From Amorphophallus konjac (lineage: Eukaryota > Streptophyta > Magnoliopsida > Alismatales > Araceae), in NCBI GenBank assembly GCA_022559845.1, contig CM040117.1:150974732-151038731 (forward strand): a stretch of 64,000 nt of DNA, in the 5' to 3' direction. The first letter of the stretch is position 1. The number at the start of each line of letters is the position of its first letter. Of the stretch, positions 22,400 through 33,567 are shown piece after piece. The notes beneath the pieces were generated by a model. That model saw only the letters and a list, made by a program, of their open reading frames with translations. It ran no database searches and had not been told where the DNA came from. Made by a program: the position numbers and the translations under genes.

Positions 22400-22735
22400 A
22401 ATCCGGCGCCCCCTAATCCGACGTGGGTTAATCCGGCGTGCTACCCCCCCGCGCCGGTTTAACCCCACACTCAAAACCCACTTTATTTTCCTTACAGCTA
22501 TCCGGCACGCCCCCTTGCATTAGCCCATTAAACCGGCGCGCTATACTGTTCATTGCCTATTCCGGCGCGTCCTTGGAACCTCTTCCTTCTTGCCATAGAA
22601 CCGGCGCGCCCCCCCTTAACATCCTTAACCGGCGCGCCCCTCTTAATACACTTAAACCGGCACGCCACTCCTCTTGATACTAATCCGGCACGCCCCACCC
22701 CCTTTGCTTCCTCAATCCGGCGTGCCTGGAAGAAA
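22400..22735. repeat. Cluster 2 of GGCGCGCC palindromes in D
   Basis: About ten units of CCGGCGCGCC or its decayed forms CCGGCACGCC and CCGGCGTGCC, again separated by A/T-rich spacers. The decayed forms are each one C-to-T or G-to-A change away, as expected for methylated CpG. Confidence 0.75.
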
Positions 22736-22828
22736 GAAGGTGATCAAGAAAATAAAAGAAAACATGCAATTCAAGTTAATAGAAAACTAATCAAAAGTCT
22801 CCCCTCCACTATAATCCAAATTTTGTTC

Positions 22829-22895
22829 TGGGGGCGCTGCCCCCGGAAACCCCCGCAAGGGGCGTTTCCCCCTTGACCCCCGCGACCTGACCGCG
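22829..22895. repeat. Strong GC-rich hairpins in D
   Basis: GGGGGCGCTGCCCCC forms a tight stem, followed by a second stem pairing GGAAACCCCC with GGGGCGTTTCC. It lies downstream of the TATA box, so it would be in the transcript. Confidence 0.5.
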
Positions 22896-23090
22896 CAAGT
22901 CGATCCGCGTGCGAGGGCGCATGTTGCCGAGTTTTGGCTTTACACTTAACAACCCGCTCCCCCGGACTGAGTGCGAAGAGAAACTCAATGATGCCTTGTG
23001 GTATCGGACGTGGACCTCGGGACTCCCGACATGGTCATGATCCGTGCACCTCTTGGGCCGATAGTTCATCAGCTTGACCCACTTCTTCCG

Positions 23091-23370
23091 GGATCCGATC
23101 CCGCACCCACATGAAATGTGCCGTACCTACGGCAGATATCTGAATGTCTTTATTGTTACCTTCGATGCTTCGAATATGGACTTTCGTCCGAATGCTGAAT
23201 GGTCCGTTAGTGACCGACATGCATATACTGGGATCTGATCCCGCATTTGTATTAAACTTGCCGTACTCACGGTAGGTACTTGTACGATTTGTCACCGTCT
23301 CTTATGCTACAAACACGGACCTTTGTCCGAACATAAAGGGGTCCATGAGTGACCGACAAAATCTGAATGG
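23091..23370. repeat. 140 bp direct duplication in D
   Basis: The block opening GGATCCGATCCCGC at 23091 recurs at 23231 as GGATCTGATCCCGC, each continuing to a GTGACCGACA phrase. A weaker third relative lies near 23690-23840. Confidence 0.6.
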
Positions 23371-24214
23371 GACGAGAAGGATCTCGTCATCCCCGGACCC
23401 TATACATGGGAATATCAATAAGGCCTATGTGGGCCATGCTTAGACCTCGGGTCTGCCCCGATCATGGTCATTGCTTGACCCATATCCTCGGCCTATAGCC
23501 CGCTCTCTTCGAACGCATATTGGTTCTCAGATCTTGTCCCAGGACATCCTCCCGTTGCCCCCTTGGCACCGGAAACATTGACGATGCCCACGCGAGCCCG
23601 ACTTCAACCGCGGGGGGCCCACCGCAGTATGGTCGTAGCTTGATCTTGCACTGGGCCGACAAACTTGTCGGTTTCCGACCGCTTTAACCAGGATTTAACT
23701 GAACGTTTCCCGTCCCTTTGAACAATAAATTTGCCATACCCCGGCATACATATGCTCCAGCTTTCCCCGTGACGATCACGATTCTCTGAAGCCGGACGCT
23801 CATCCGAATATCAAAATGGTCCCTTGAGTGACCGACATCTTCCGAATGCTTGCTTCCCTGGACATAGGGCTTTCCGACTGATTCGAGACCGCTATCGGCT
23901 TGTTTCTCTCGATATAGTTTCTTGGCCATGAGGCCCCGATTCCCGATGATTAATCAAGGGTGTTCCCCTCTCCGAGGGGATGTAAATAATGCCGTGACCT
24001 TTACGGCGCGGCGGGTTTTGGTCCCGACACGAACTACACAATCGTCTGATTAGTCAGACGGAGCGCATCTCGGGCTTCGGACCACTCCAGTCTTGAAGCC
24101 CGAACACATTGTCACCTAGGTGACTGGCACGCCCTCGCACTGGATAAACCGATAGACCGATAAAAGAATATCCCGATATTTTCATGAAACCAACGAAACT
24201 TAGTGCGTTCCACA

Positions 24215-24495
24215 CTAGGGGCGTCAATTGAAATGGCGACATTCACACAATCGTAAATTCTTGAATTTAATTTTAGAAATAAAGGACTTCCTTATTTAAA
24301 ATTGTAAAATGACGCCTGTATGAACGGACGTTAAATAATCAACGCCCCTCCTTAGGACGTCAATTACCTTGAGTTTTATTTTCGTTAGAATTTGTGAAAT
24401 TCAGGAATCGACGACCGTTTGAACAGTCGTTTATTTAAGAAAAATGCCCCTTGCTAGGTCGTCAATTAAATGACGCCCTCCCCATAGGCATTAAT
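24215..24495. repeat. Hairpin array in C 3' LTR
   Basis: Units with GACGCC or GACGACC arms and AATT spacers, for example around 24310-24360 and 24400-24490. The paired array is at 53532-53822 in the other LTR. Confidence 0.65.
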
Positions 24496-24646
24496 TTCAA
24501 TTTTTAAAGCAAAAAGCTAAGAAATTACAATTAAATATGGAGAAATTAGAAAAACTTCATATTAAGCCAATATTGAAGTCCACTTTGGGGCGTCACATGG
24601 TGACATGAGATTTACTCAACATAGCATCGATTTTGGCGTGTCTTCA

Positions 24647-24660
24647 GCTGCCCCGCCTTG
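24647..24660 (-). other. Polypurine tract of element C
   Basis: Reverse strand reads AAGGCGGGGCAGC directly before the 3' LTR start TGAAGACACG. It is nearly the same as O's tract. Confidence 0.65.
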
Positions 24661-26155
24661 GCGTCTGCTTTGCAAGGGAGTGAAACGAAATGAAACGAAA
24701 GTGTAACGAGCGGAATGAAGTGAGAACGAACTGATAAGTAGATGCCAAGGTGTGATGTGACACGCCTCCGACACTAAGTGTTGGAAATATTTCTAGAATT
24801 CTAAATGAAATAACTTTGGATGATTACAAGAAAGCAATGATTAGCTGGATGAAGGGACTAATCTTAAAGAACAAAATGTGCGCGAGGGCACTGAAGGAAA
24901 GACACCATTGGAGAGCGGTTACCAGCCAATGTGGACGTGCTATAACCAAGGTGGATTTGTAGAAAATAAAATGAATTGAGATAAAGACCCAGCAAATGAA
25001 TGCTTTTCAAGGAACCAGCCTGAGTGGCTTCAAGGAAAATAGAGTACTTGATTTGGAATGGAATATCTCATGTCAACTCAAATAAGAGCGGGTGGTCTTC
25101 ATTATTGGCGTAATATGAGGATTTTCATCATTAGAGCTCAAAAGTCCTACATGATGCATACTGGGCTAAAAGAAAAATTAAAACAAACTAAAATAGAAGA
25201 TAATCAAGGATAATATTGTTAAACCATCCAGATTTGATCAAGAATCCAGATCTCTAAGCTGACACTAAGTCGAAGCCCGTTTATCCACACATCAACTCAG
25301 AAAGTGGAACCGTCATCCCAAACCTTAGATGACTCAACGGCCTATCCGTGTGATCAAGACTCGCCTGGAATTATCACTGTTTTTGATAGAGGGGAACTCA
25401 AATTCCAGGTTCATCAGAACTACAAGGTCCTTGATATGCTATAACAGCGTAGATATCATATAGTAACAATGCGTACATGAGAGATACAAAGATGCAATGG
25501 TGTTACCAGGGAAGAAATCCAATCGTCTTAAGATCTGCATAACCTGTGCTTTTCTATGCTCAAAAATTATTAGCTCAGTAAAGAATCATCAGCTTAATAA
25601 AGATCATAAGCTCAATAAGCTCAAAGTATGATCATAAGTGCGTGACATAAGAAACTTCATCAAGATATAATAGCACTTAAGTTCATCAATAATCATCGTG
25701 CTGTAAAGCAATTCAAAAGTGTAAGCTCATGAAATGACGACCCTATGCGGAGGTGTCAAAATAATAAATGACGACAATCATTGGGGCGTTAATTAAGATC
25801 ACCATTGGACTTGGAATCGAACTGAAACTGACGCCCTCAAGAGAGGCGCTGGATAAATGACGACACTGAGAATGTCGTCAATAAAATAAATGATGCCAAG
25901 CTATATGTCGTCAATTAACTATCGTACTGGCGCTCCGTTCCCTGCTCGGAATCAAACCTCCATCGACTGATTCGAACTCGATCAAACTATGATGTTCTAA
26001 ACGGCTAGCCAAAGCTCCGAATCATTATAAAAGGCGATGAGTCTTCTGCTAAATCGAGATCAACCGAACAACTGAACGCTGCAGCAATCGAGCCTTCAAT
26101 AGCAAACCAAAACAGAGACCAGAGGGACCTCTCCATCAACTGAAAGAAGAATAAG
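24661..26155 (-). other. Element C 3' untranslated region
   Basis: No credible open frame. It aligns with O's internal region (about 2380-3473) on the reverse strand. It includes a small set of GACGCC/GACGACC hairpin units at about 25738-25930. Confidence 0.6.
25738..25930. repeat. Hairpin units in C 3' region
   Basis: Arms such as GACGCCCTC/GAGAGGCG and GACGACA/TGTCGTC, each followed by an A/T spacer. Five or so units. Confidence 0.6.
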
Positions 26156-27364
26156 ATGGACAGGATGCTGATGCAGGGACCTTCAAAGAAGTCTAGGATG
26201 AGCTTTCCTAGGATCTCGGAAGTTGCAAGCCATGTTAGCGGGAGGATAGCCAAAGGCAAAGTAAGTTATTTTTAATTTAAAACTTCTATTTCATTCTTCC
26301 TCTTCTCTTTTCAAAAACTCTGATTGCATTCTCTTCTCTTCTTCTCTTCCTTTTATGTTTTTCAGGACTACCCAAATGTACCAGGACCAATGAGGTTCTT
26401 AAAAATTAAGTGGCTCCCCTTACTCCTTTCTAAACTCTCTTTAGACATGAGGTCTTTTCTTAGTAGATGGCACATTCTTGGCCTTATAACCCATGCTACC
26501 CATTATGATGAAATCCACCTAGATTGGGCCTCCATAGGAGCACTAATAGAATTATGGCATCCAAACACTCATACCTTCCTCTTTCCCACTTTTGAAGCCA
26601 CCATTTTCTTAGAGGAAGTAGAGATGCTCCTTGGATTAAGAAAGATGAAGCAAGGAGAAGAATCAAGGATGGCTAGCATGATCAAACCAATAAATGCACA
26701 TGACATGCTTACTAGCCTCATACCAAACACAAATCTAGTGAATCAAATCAAAGCTCACAAAGGAATCAATCTTTGGAAATTAGCTTCATGGGTATACAAG
26801 AAGATGGACAAAGCCCAAGAGGAGGAAGATTTGTTGGAGAGAGTAATAAAAGGCTTTAAATTATGCATGGTTGGAGCTCTCCTCTTCCCTTCAATAGAAG
26901 ACCACTTAGAAGAATGCCACTTAAGCACCATAGCTAGCATATGGGAAGGCAAAAGAATAGGACCGGCGGTACTAGCCAACCTATATAAGGGCCTCACATC
27001 GGCTTCCTTGGGGCGACCTCTCTATAGGTCAATGCTACTCCTTTCTTGTTGGGTGGACTTCCACCTAAAATTTGACCCATGCCAAGAAACTCAATTGGCC
27101 TCAAAAATCTTCTCAAAAAGCCCTCTTCGATATATGACGGATTCTCTAGGTCTATGTGAGAGAGTGACTAATCGGGTGCCAAAGCTCAAGAAAAGAAGTG
27201 AATGGAGGGACTACTTCAAGACAATGCCCAAGAGCTTCTTCACTTGCACACCGGGATTTCTCAAGACCCAAGAGCTTCACTCAAGACTCTCCTCCGGTAT
27301 AGAGCTTCGATTGATCGGTGGGAACGACTTCGTCCTCTATAATGCTCATCGGTGCCTCCCATAG
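26156..27364 (+). CDS. Antisense gene 1 in C: DUF7745/plant-mobile-domain-like protein, two exons, open
   Basis: Exon 1 is 26156-26260, with ATG at 26156 and a GTAAGT donor. The intron is 26261-26365, ending TTTTTCAG. Exon 2 is 26366-27364. The join is in phase and the predicted protein is about 367 residues without internal stops. The body resembles the plant DUF7745/PMD-type family, seen in the pattern HPNTHTFLFPTFEATIFLEE followed by LLGL and a leucine-rich helical middle. It lies on the strand opposite to C's gag-pol, where Tat elements are known to carry extra antisense frames. A polyadenylation signal is at about 27612. The function of such proteins in retrotransposons is unknown. The family call is by eye. 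Confidence 0.65.
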
Positions 27365-28318
27365 CTTGGATTATCTCGGCACACTTTTGAAGAACCTTCT
27401 CATCTTCCCCCACTTAAGAGGAGGGAACTAGGCTCAAGTGGAGATCAAGAAGAAGTCAAAACAATCATGGCTCAATGGAAGGTTGGACTTCTCCATAGGT
27501 CCAAAACATATGTTGAAGAAGAAGAGAACAAATACAAATCTTATGTAATAGCACTTAGGAAAATAAGGCCCACGGCGGCTCAGTGAATGCAACAATGATT
27601 TTCATCTAATGAAATAAAAGGATTTTTCCTTTAATTGAGCCAAAATAATATGTTATATGATCTTATCTTCCAATTCAATGATTCTGTCTGATAAAACGAA
27701 GTCTCGGGCTCTCTGTTCTGAGACGCGCCTCCCCTAATGGCGTCAATTCCTCAACCCGCGCCTTACCACATGTCGTCCATTTCATTTAATCAATTTTCTA
27801 AAAAAACAAAACCATAATTGACGCTTATACAAATAGGCATTTATTAATTCACGCCTCAATGAAAGGCGTTAATCGCTTTAAATTCCTTAAGATATTTTCA
27901 AAATAATTCCTCAATTTCAAAGAAATAACGCCTTCACACTTGTCGTGCCTTAACAAACTGATGCCTGCTCACTACGTCGTCAATTCCAAATAGTAATCAT
28001 GACGATTGATCACAAAAATCAATTTCCCATTAATGCACCTGACGACGGTTACGAGTTCCCATGCAAACATAAATGACGCCTAGTCTCGGGTCGTCAAATA
28101 CTTAAACCACGCCTCAACGCAGACCGTCAATTAATATAACGACGACCTCCCTCAGGGCGTCAATTCTTTTCGACCGTTAAACCCCTTTTCCCTCCTTCTT
28201 CTCCTTCCTTCATCTCCTTTCTTTCCTTTCTTTCTCAAACCCTAACTGAGCCTCCCTTTCTACCCATCTCTCTCTCTCTCTCTATTCCCTCTCTTCCTCC
28301 ATCTCTACTCTCTAACCC
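27365..28318. other. Spacer between the two antisense genes of C
   Basis: Non-coding. It holds the 3' end of gene 1, then at about 27722-28165 a run of GACGCC/GACGACC hairpin units, then a pyrimidine-rich stretch (about 28180-28300) that would serve as 5' leader or promoter-proximal region of gene 2. Confidence 0.55.
27722..28165. repeat. Hairpin array between the antisense genes
   Basis: Ten or so decayed units with CGCC or CGACC arms and AATT spacers, for example ACGCCTC/GAAAGGCGT near 27862. Confidence 0.6.
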
Positions 28319-28795
28319 ATGGCTGGAGGCGCTCATAAGCGGCAGAGGGTCACCGCCCCTGACATCGTGGACCTCGGCGATGACGAACACGTCGGTGAGG
28401 AGGCTCCCACGGCGGCCGAAGACGCTCCGATGGTGGAGCATGGCGGAGGGGAAGAAGCCACCAACGAAGGGGAAGACGACGATGGGAGCGAAGAAGAAGA
28501 AAACGATGGCGAGGATGGAGAAGAGGATGAAGAAGACGACGACGGTGAAAAAGAAGAAGAAGGAGGAGGAGGAGGTGAAGAAGAACCACTGGCGGTGGCG
28601 GCGGCGCCCCCTCGGCCTTGCCAACCATGGCGGCCACGGCAGCCCCGACAACCACTCCGCGGAGGGCTTCTAACGCCCGAACGAAGCAAGGTAGGTGCCC
28701 TATCGAAAGCCCTCATTTCAATTAAAATTTGATTTTATTTTCATTTCCATCAATTTCCATAGCCCTCGGTGAAGGGAAAACCAGTGACACAGTTA

Positions 28796-29312
28796 AATGA
28801 CGCTCCAGTGGGTGCCGTCAATTGAAACAACGACCCTCCCTGGGTCGTCAATTAAAATTGTTTTTTTATTTTCTGAAAATGATTAATTCCTGAAACCACG
28901 CCCTGTAGCATGTCGTTAATTAAAAATTTATCATGTTTATTCATTATTTACTGTTAATTTCCATGCCATTTCTTTTATTTTTGATATATATTTTTGTTTT
29001 ATTTCTATTTCGTGTACTGGTATATTAAAACCCACAGAAAACAACGCCTCCCCACTAGGGCGTCAATTCATTAAACGACGACCAAGGGGTGGTCGTCAAT
29101 TAAAAATCTTTCACGATCATGTTTTAGGACAGAAACTTACTTGCAAAATAGTGCCCTCCACAGGGGTGTCACTTAAACAAATAACGACCCAGGGTTGGTC
29201 GTCAATTCAAAGTACGCATAAAATCACCAAAAACACATTCTGAAACAACGCCCCCCCTCAGGGGCGTCAATTGAATAAGTCACGACCTAGGATGGGTCGT
29301 CAAGTCAAACAG
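28796..29312. repeat. Hairpin array inside intron 1 of antisense gene 2
   Basis: The clearest array in the window. Stems include CGACCC/GGGTCG near 28835, ACGCC/GGCGT near 29045, CGACCA/TGGTCG near 29080, CGACC/GGTCG near 29185, GCCCC/GGGGC near 29250 and CGACC/GGTCG near 29285. Each is followed by TCAATT or a close form. Both CGCC-type and CGACC-type arms occur with matching partners. Confidence 0.8.
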
Positions 29313-31130
29313 AAGGTAAATTGAAACAGCCGATGAATACCCACATGATAAATTTATAAAACTTAACTGAAAAAGGTTATTTTGTTTGCAGGGGTTGATG
29401 AGGACTCGGATATCCTGGGTCCAAGTTCGAGCAGCTTACTACGGGCTTCCAGACTTTCAGAGGGACAAGGTAGATGCCATGGGGTTCGGACCCTTCCTTC
29501 GCATAGAGCCTATGAGACCTGACCTACCCCTTATCCAGGTGCTTAGGGAGAGATGGGATAGGACTAGCCGGGCATTCCTGATGCCATGGGGTCACATGGT
29601 TCCTAGCCTAGAGGATGTTGCTAGGATCACCGGGCTGAGGGTAGACGGCGAGGCTGTGAGCGGGATCACCCTACCTGACTGTAGCGAGTTGACACAGAGG
29701 TTTCTAGGGTTAGAGACAGTCTACGAGATGCCGAGTGAGTGTAAGACCATCTACCACACCGATCTTACCATTGCTATGGGGTTGGGTGACTCTAGGCAGA
29801 GGTCGAGGGAGTCTCTAGAGCAGTTCTCACAGAGGCTGATTGAGGGGGCTAGGGCTGCCTATTCCTAGGACCTAGGAGAGTGAGAGAGAGAGCAGATCGA
29901 GATTTGAGGAGGTTTCTATTCTTGATGCTCGGGAGGTTATTACTTGGCACGAAGGGCGACATTATCAACTGTCGATTCCTAGGGATTCTTAAGGACTTAG
30001 AGGGGGTCGGCAGATACGCTTGGGGAGCAGCATTCTTGGCGCACCTGATGGATGACTTGTCCACAGGGATAGGTCGAGAGACGACTGTTAGCGGCTTTTC
30101 ACCTTTTCTTCAGGTATGCATTTTTATTTTTATTTTCTTTTTCTTAAATGTATGTGAATGTTTTACTAATGCAATGCATGGATGCAGATATGGAGCCACC
30201 TATACATGCCGATGGGGCGTGTCAACCCTCGACCCGGAGATGAGGGATCCTTCCCTCTAGCACGGCGTTGGCTGACCGTCGTGACAGGAGCGCCACTCGC
30301 CTATGAGTTACGAGTTCTACGGAGGGAGTTCCGCGACTACCCTACCTCACTGGTATGCATGCTAAACACGATGCAATTTTTTTTGTTTTATAAAATATGT
30401 ATGAAATGAGGATGATGGGATATGATGATGCATGTTTGTGAATGCAGGTGGTGTGGAGACCCTATGAGGGGATGACCGATGAGGGCTAGCCCTGGGTCGT
30501 AGCTGGCTGACCTCGCTTTGGCCATGAGCTTTGGGTTCATTGCCTGAACGAGATTGAGCCGTTATGGCGTAGGCTGGTGATGAGGACCCTCGGCCTACAC
30601 CAGGAGTGGGTCGAGGTAGGAGAGCCCCGGGGGATAGGCAAGAAGACACGCGGTCGCACGAAGGTGATCGACTGGAGAGCCTGGTATCCTGACCAGTATG
30701 CTGACTGGCAGCGTGGCGGGAGCCGAGTTACCTCACAGGCGACAGATAGCTTCGAGTACCTCCGATGCTACTGGGAGGTTTATGCTGGTCGGCCCCAGAT
30801 GAGGGTCTTAGGGGTACCTATGAATGCACTTTCTTTCTAATTAATTACAAATGTTATATATCTATTGTGTGACTGATGTGTATGATGAATGCAGGATGCA
30901 CGGGACATAGCGGCGATGGACATGCAAGCCCATCTCCACAGCTTAGAGGCCCAGCTGGCTACCACACGGGTAGACCCTGGTGAGTGTTTAAATTATCTAT
31001 ATGCAAATGATTTCCTGAATTATTGATGATTAGCCATTGACAATCTCAATGAATGCAGCGTGCCCAGCAGGGAGCGGTGATGAGAGAGACGGGATGAGCC
31101 TCCAGCTCGAGGGGGCCTAGTGCAGAGACG

Positions 31131-31135
31131 ATTGC
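31131..31135. repeat. Target site duplication of E, left copy (one mismatch)
   Basis: ATTGC on the left, ACTGC at 40780-40784 on the right, exactly at the TG/CA LTR ends. Confidence 0.7.
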
Positions 31136-33469
31136 TGATGAGGGCATCACCCACGATTCCCTCTTGCTCGAGACCTCCCTCCCCCTCGATGAGGTCCAGA
31201 CTTGAGCTCCATGGCATCCAGTTCACTGCAGTACTCTGGTGGATCACCTTTTGTGCACTTATTGTCTTTATCTTGAGTCATTTTGATGTAATTTGCCTTT
31301 TATTTAAGTCCAGTATCTAGGTTATGTGTTTATTTCCCTATGTCTTGTGGTCATCATGTAGGTTCGGGCCCAAACACTTGGGCTTGGCCCACTTGGCCCC
31401 CTCCTTCTTCCCTAGTCATGTGTCATTAGTCTATTTTGCAGGGACTTTTTGTAAATTGGGGATTCCCTATAAATAGGGCCCCAAACCCTCCATTTCAAGG
31501 TAATGAAGCATTGAGTAAAATTTGAGCCACTAGCATTGTCTTCCCTCTCTCTCTCTAGCTCTTTCTCTCTCTCTCTCTCTCTCTCTCCTGCCCCTTCACC
31601 TCCCCCCCTTGCCACCTCATCAGCCACCTCACTCCCCCACCCTTTCACCTCCCCAAGAACCATAACTCCCATTAACACCTCCATATTCCCAAGCAGCCCT
31701 TCCCATTCCCCATACACCCATTCAACCTCCAAGGCACCCTTCCCTCTTCCCCAAAAATCCTTTCCACTCCCCCACACACCCATTTACATCCCAAAGGGGA
31801 TTGAATCCCATTCCCCCCCCCACTAGCTACGACCCCATCAAGCCCATCCCCTCCCCATTACCTTGGCCGACCCCCACCACCAACACCCTCCTAGCTGCGC
31901 CCCTTTCACCCCACCCCCCTCTTAGACCTCCTAATTCGCTGCTCCACCCCACTCACCATCTCTGAAACATTCCTCTCCCATCAACCATCAACACCTCCAC
32001 CACCACCATTGCTAACCCTCCACTTACATCAACCTAGTTCCACCACCATTCTCTTCACATTGATCAGCCTGCAGGTGACAGAAGAAAGGGTCATCTTGCA
32101 GAAGCAACCACGGAGTCATACGGCAATATCTGAAGGCGTACGATACATTTCTGGAAAGGTCGCCTCATCAGCTTTGCAGGCGAGGTGATCCCATCTCATT
32201 TGCGGCCCGGGGTTGTCCGGGAGGGCCGATCTCCCCAGACTGCGCAGAGTTGCCCCTACAGAGTATCTGAACAAGAATAGAAGCTGCACCACGATGAACC
32301 ACGGAGGAATCCGGCCATGAGCTCTTCTACAAAGTTCTCCCTCGTCTAGTCTACTTTTAGAATCAATAGACGGAACTTCGTTCGGCGTCCGTGGGTCAAA
32401 GTTACCATTTTTCTCCCTTGGCTATGCGGGTCTGCTTCCCACAATCTGCATCAACCTGCCTCCACTATTCAGAGTCCCCCAGTCCTCTCCGACATCACAC
32501 GGATTCCCCGTTAGTTTTGCTGCGAAGGGGACTCGTCCACGGTTCCAACAACTCCAGCGGTTCGTGATTCGGAGTCCAGGAGCCAGCGGGACCATCTCTG
32601 CAACCTGCTGTCAGAAACCTGAAGCTGCCTCACCTAGATTCTGTCACTCTGTTCGGACCTCCACCCGGACCAGCATCGGCATCAGAAGAATTCCACAAAA
32701 TTCAGAGGCATTTTAGTTCCAGATACGAAGAGCTCCCCGCTGGTCTCGTCATCAGAAAAATTCCAGATTGGGACCTACTGCCTCAACACCAACTGTCAGT
32801 CATCCATCGCAGAGAGCAGGCAGATCCGGCATCGGCTTCCCCTCTCGTGTTTTCAGCAAATCTCCCCTCCCCGCCTGGCCGGCTTACCGCCCCTCCCTGC
32901 GTGGAGGTAGTGTTTGTGTGTAAATCAATCATCCCCACCCCAAGTCCACCCTCCTGCGAGAGGTGTAGTAAGTGTAATTATCTCAACAGGGTTCAAGCTT
33001 CACCGGTGTAGTGTGCGTGGAACCCACACTTCCCCGCTCGCCCATCGTCTCCCACCGGGGTTGGTTTCTTCAAACCAACCAGGTGAGCTTCTGCCCTTTG
33101 TCCCCTAATATCTGTCTATTTAATATCCGCCAATCTAGTCCGCTGACTAGTAAGAGAGTGCCCATTTCCGGAGCCACCATCTTGAGTGGTCATCGTGGAT
33201 AATCGTGAGTGAGTGACCTAGCGCCCCCAAGGCACCCGGCCGCCCTTGATTGTGGGCATCCTACCTTCGGGAGGGTGAACCTTAGTTGTGCTGGCCCTCT
33301 ACCAGCAAGGGTCTTTCTCCACCATCTCAACTCGACATCACCGAGTCACCACGGGTAACGGGTGCGCACGGTGAGACGGCGTCTTCCAAGTTTGCTCGAA
33401 TCTTGTGATTGTGTTTGCGAATTAAGTCCAAGGGATCTTAGCCACTTGCTGCATCATTGTGTCACACCA
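31136..33469 (+). repeat. Element E 5' LTR
   Basis: TGATGAGGGCATC to TGTCACACCA. It contains a TATA box at 31468-31475 (CCCTATAAATAGGG) and a CT microsatellite around 31545-31590. Open frames in it (such as 31536-31826) are low-complexity and repeated in the other LTR. Confidence 0.93.
31468..31475 (+). promoter_or_regulatory. TATA box of E 5' LTR
   Basis: TATAAATA; the same box is at 38764-38771 in the 3' LTR. Confidence 0.65.
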
Positions 33470-33471
33470 AT

Positions 33472-33483
33472 TGGTATCAGAGC
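33472..33483 (+). other. Primer binding site of element E (initiator tRNA-Met)
   Basis: TGGTATCAGAGC, the standard plant initiator-Met complement, two bases after the LTR end. Confidence 0.93.
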
Positions 33484-33567
33484 AAGTTTTAGACTTGTCC
33501 CTACAAGCCTAGGTCCTAGGGTCTTTGCATTATCTTCATCCGTGTGTCGGTCTCCTCCTCTTTGTGC

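Larger units (their letters stand above)
20501..24214 (+). mobile_element. Element D: solo LTR, 3.71 kb
   Basis: Starts TGTGGA and ends TCCACA, flanked by a perfect CTAGG duplication. I find no second LTR, primer site or coding domain inside, so it is best read as a solo LTR left by LTR-LTR recombination. A TATA box at 21554 points to + orientation. It carries two clusters of GGCGCGCC palindromes and a 140 bp internal duplication. Family unknown; superfamily cannot be decided from the LTR alone. Confidence 0.82.
19586..24646 (-). repeat. Element C 3' LTR (left), interrupted by D
   Basis: On the + strand begins TGTAGATTCTAATT and ends GTGTCTTCA. Removing D and one target copy leaves about 1342 bp, matching the 1337 bp right LTR with a few percent difference. 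A reverse-strand TATA box lies at 20332-20339. The stretch from 24215 on carries GACGCC-type hairpin units. Confidence 0.9.

Noticed and set aside
31536..31826. Serine/proline-rich frame in E's 5' LTR
   Set aside because: Driven by a CT microsatellite and C-rich sequence; the copy in the 3' LTR is shifted by repeat-length change.
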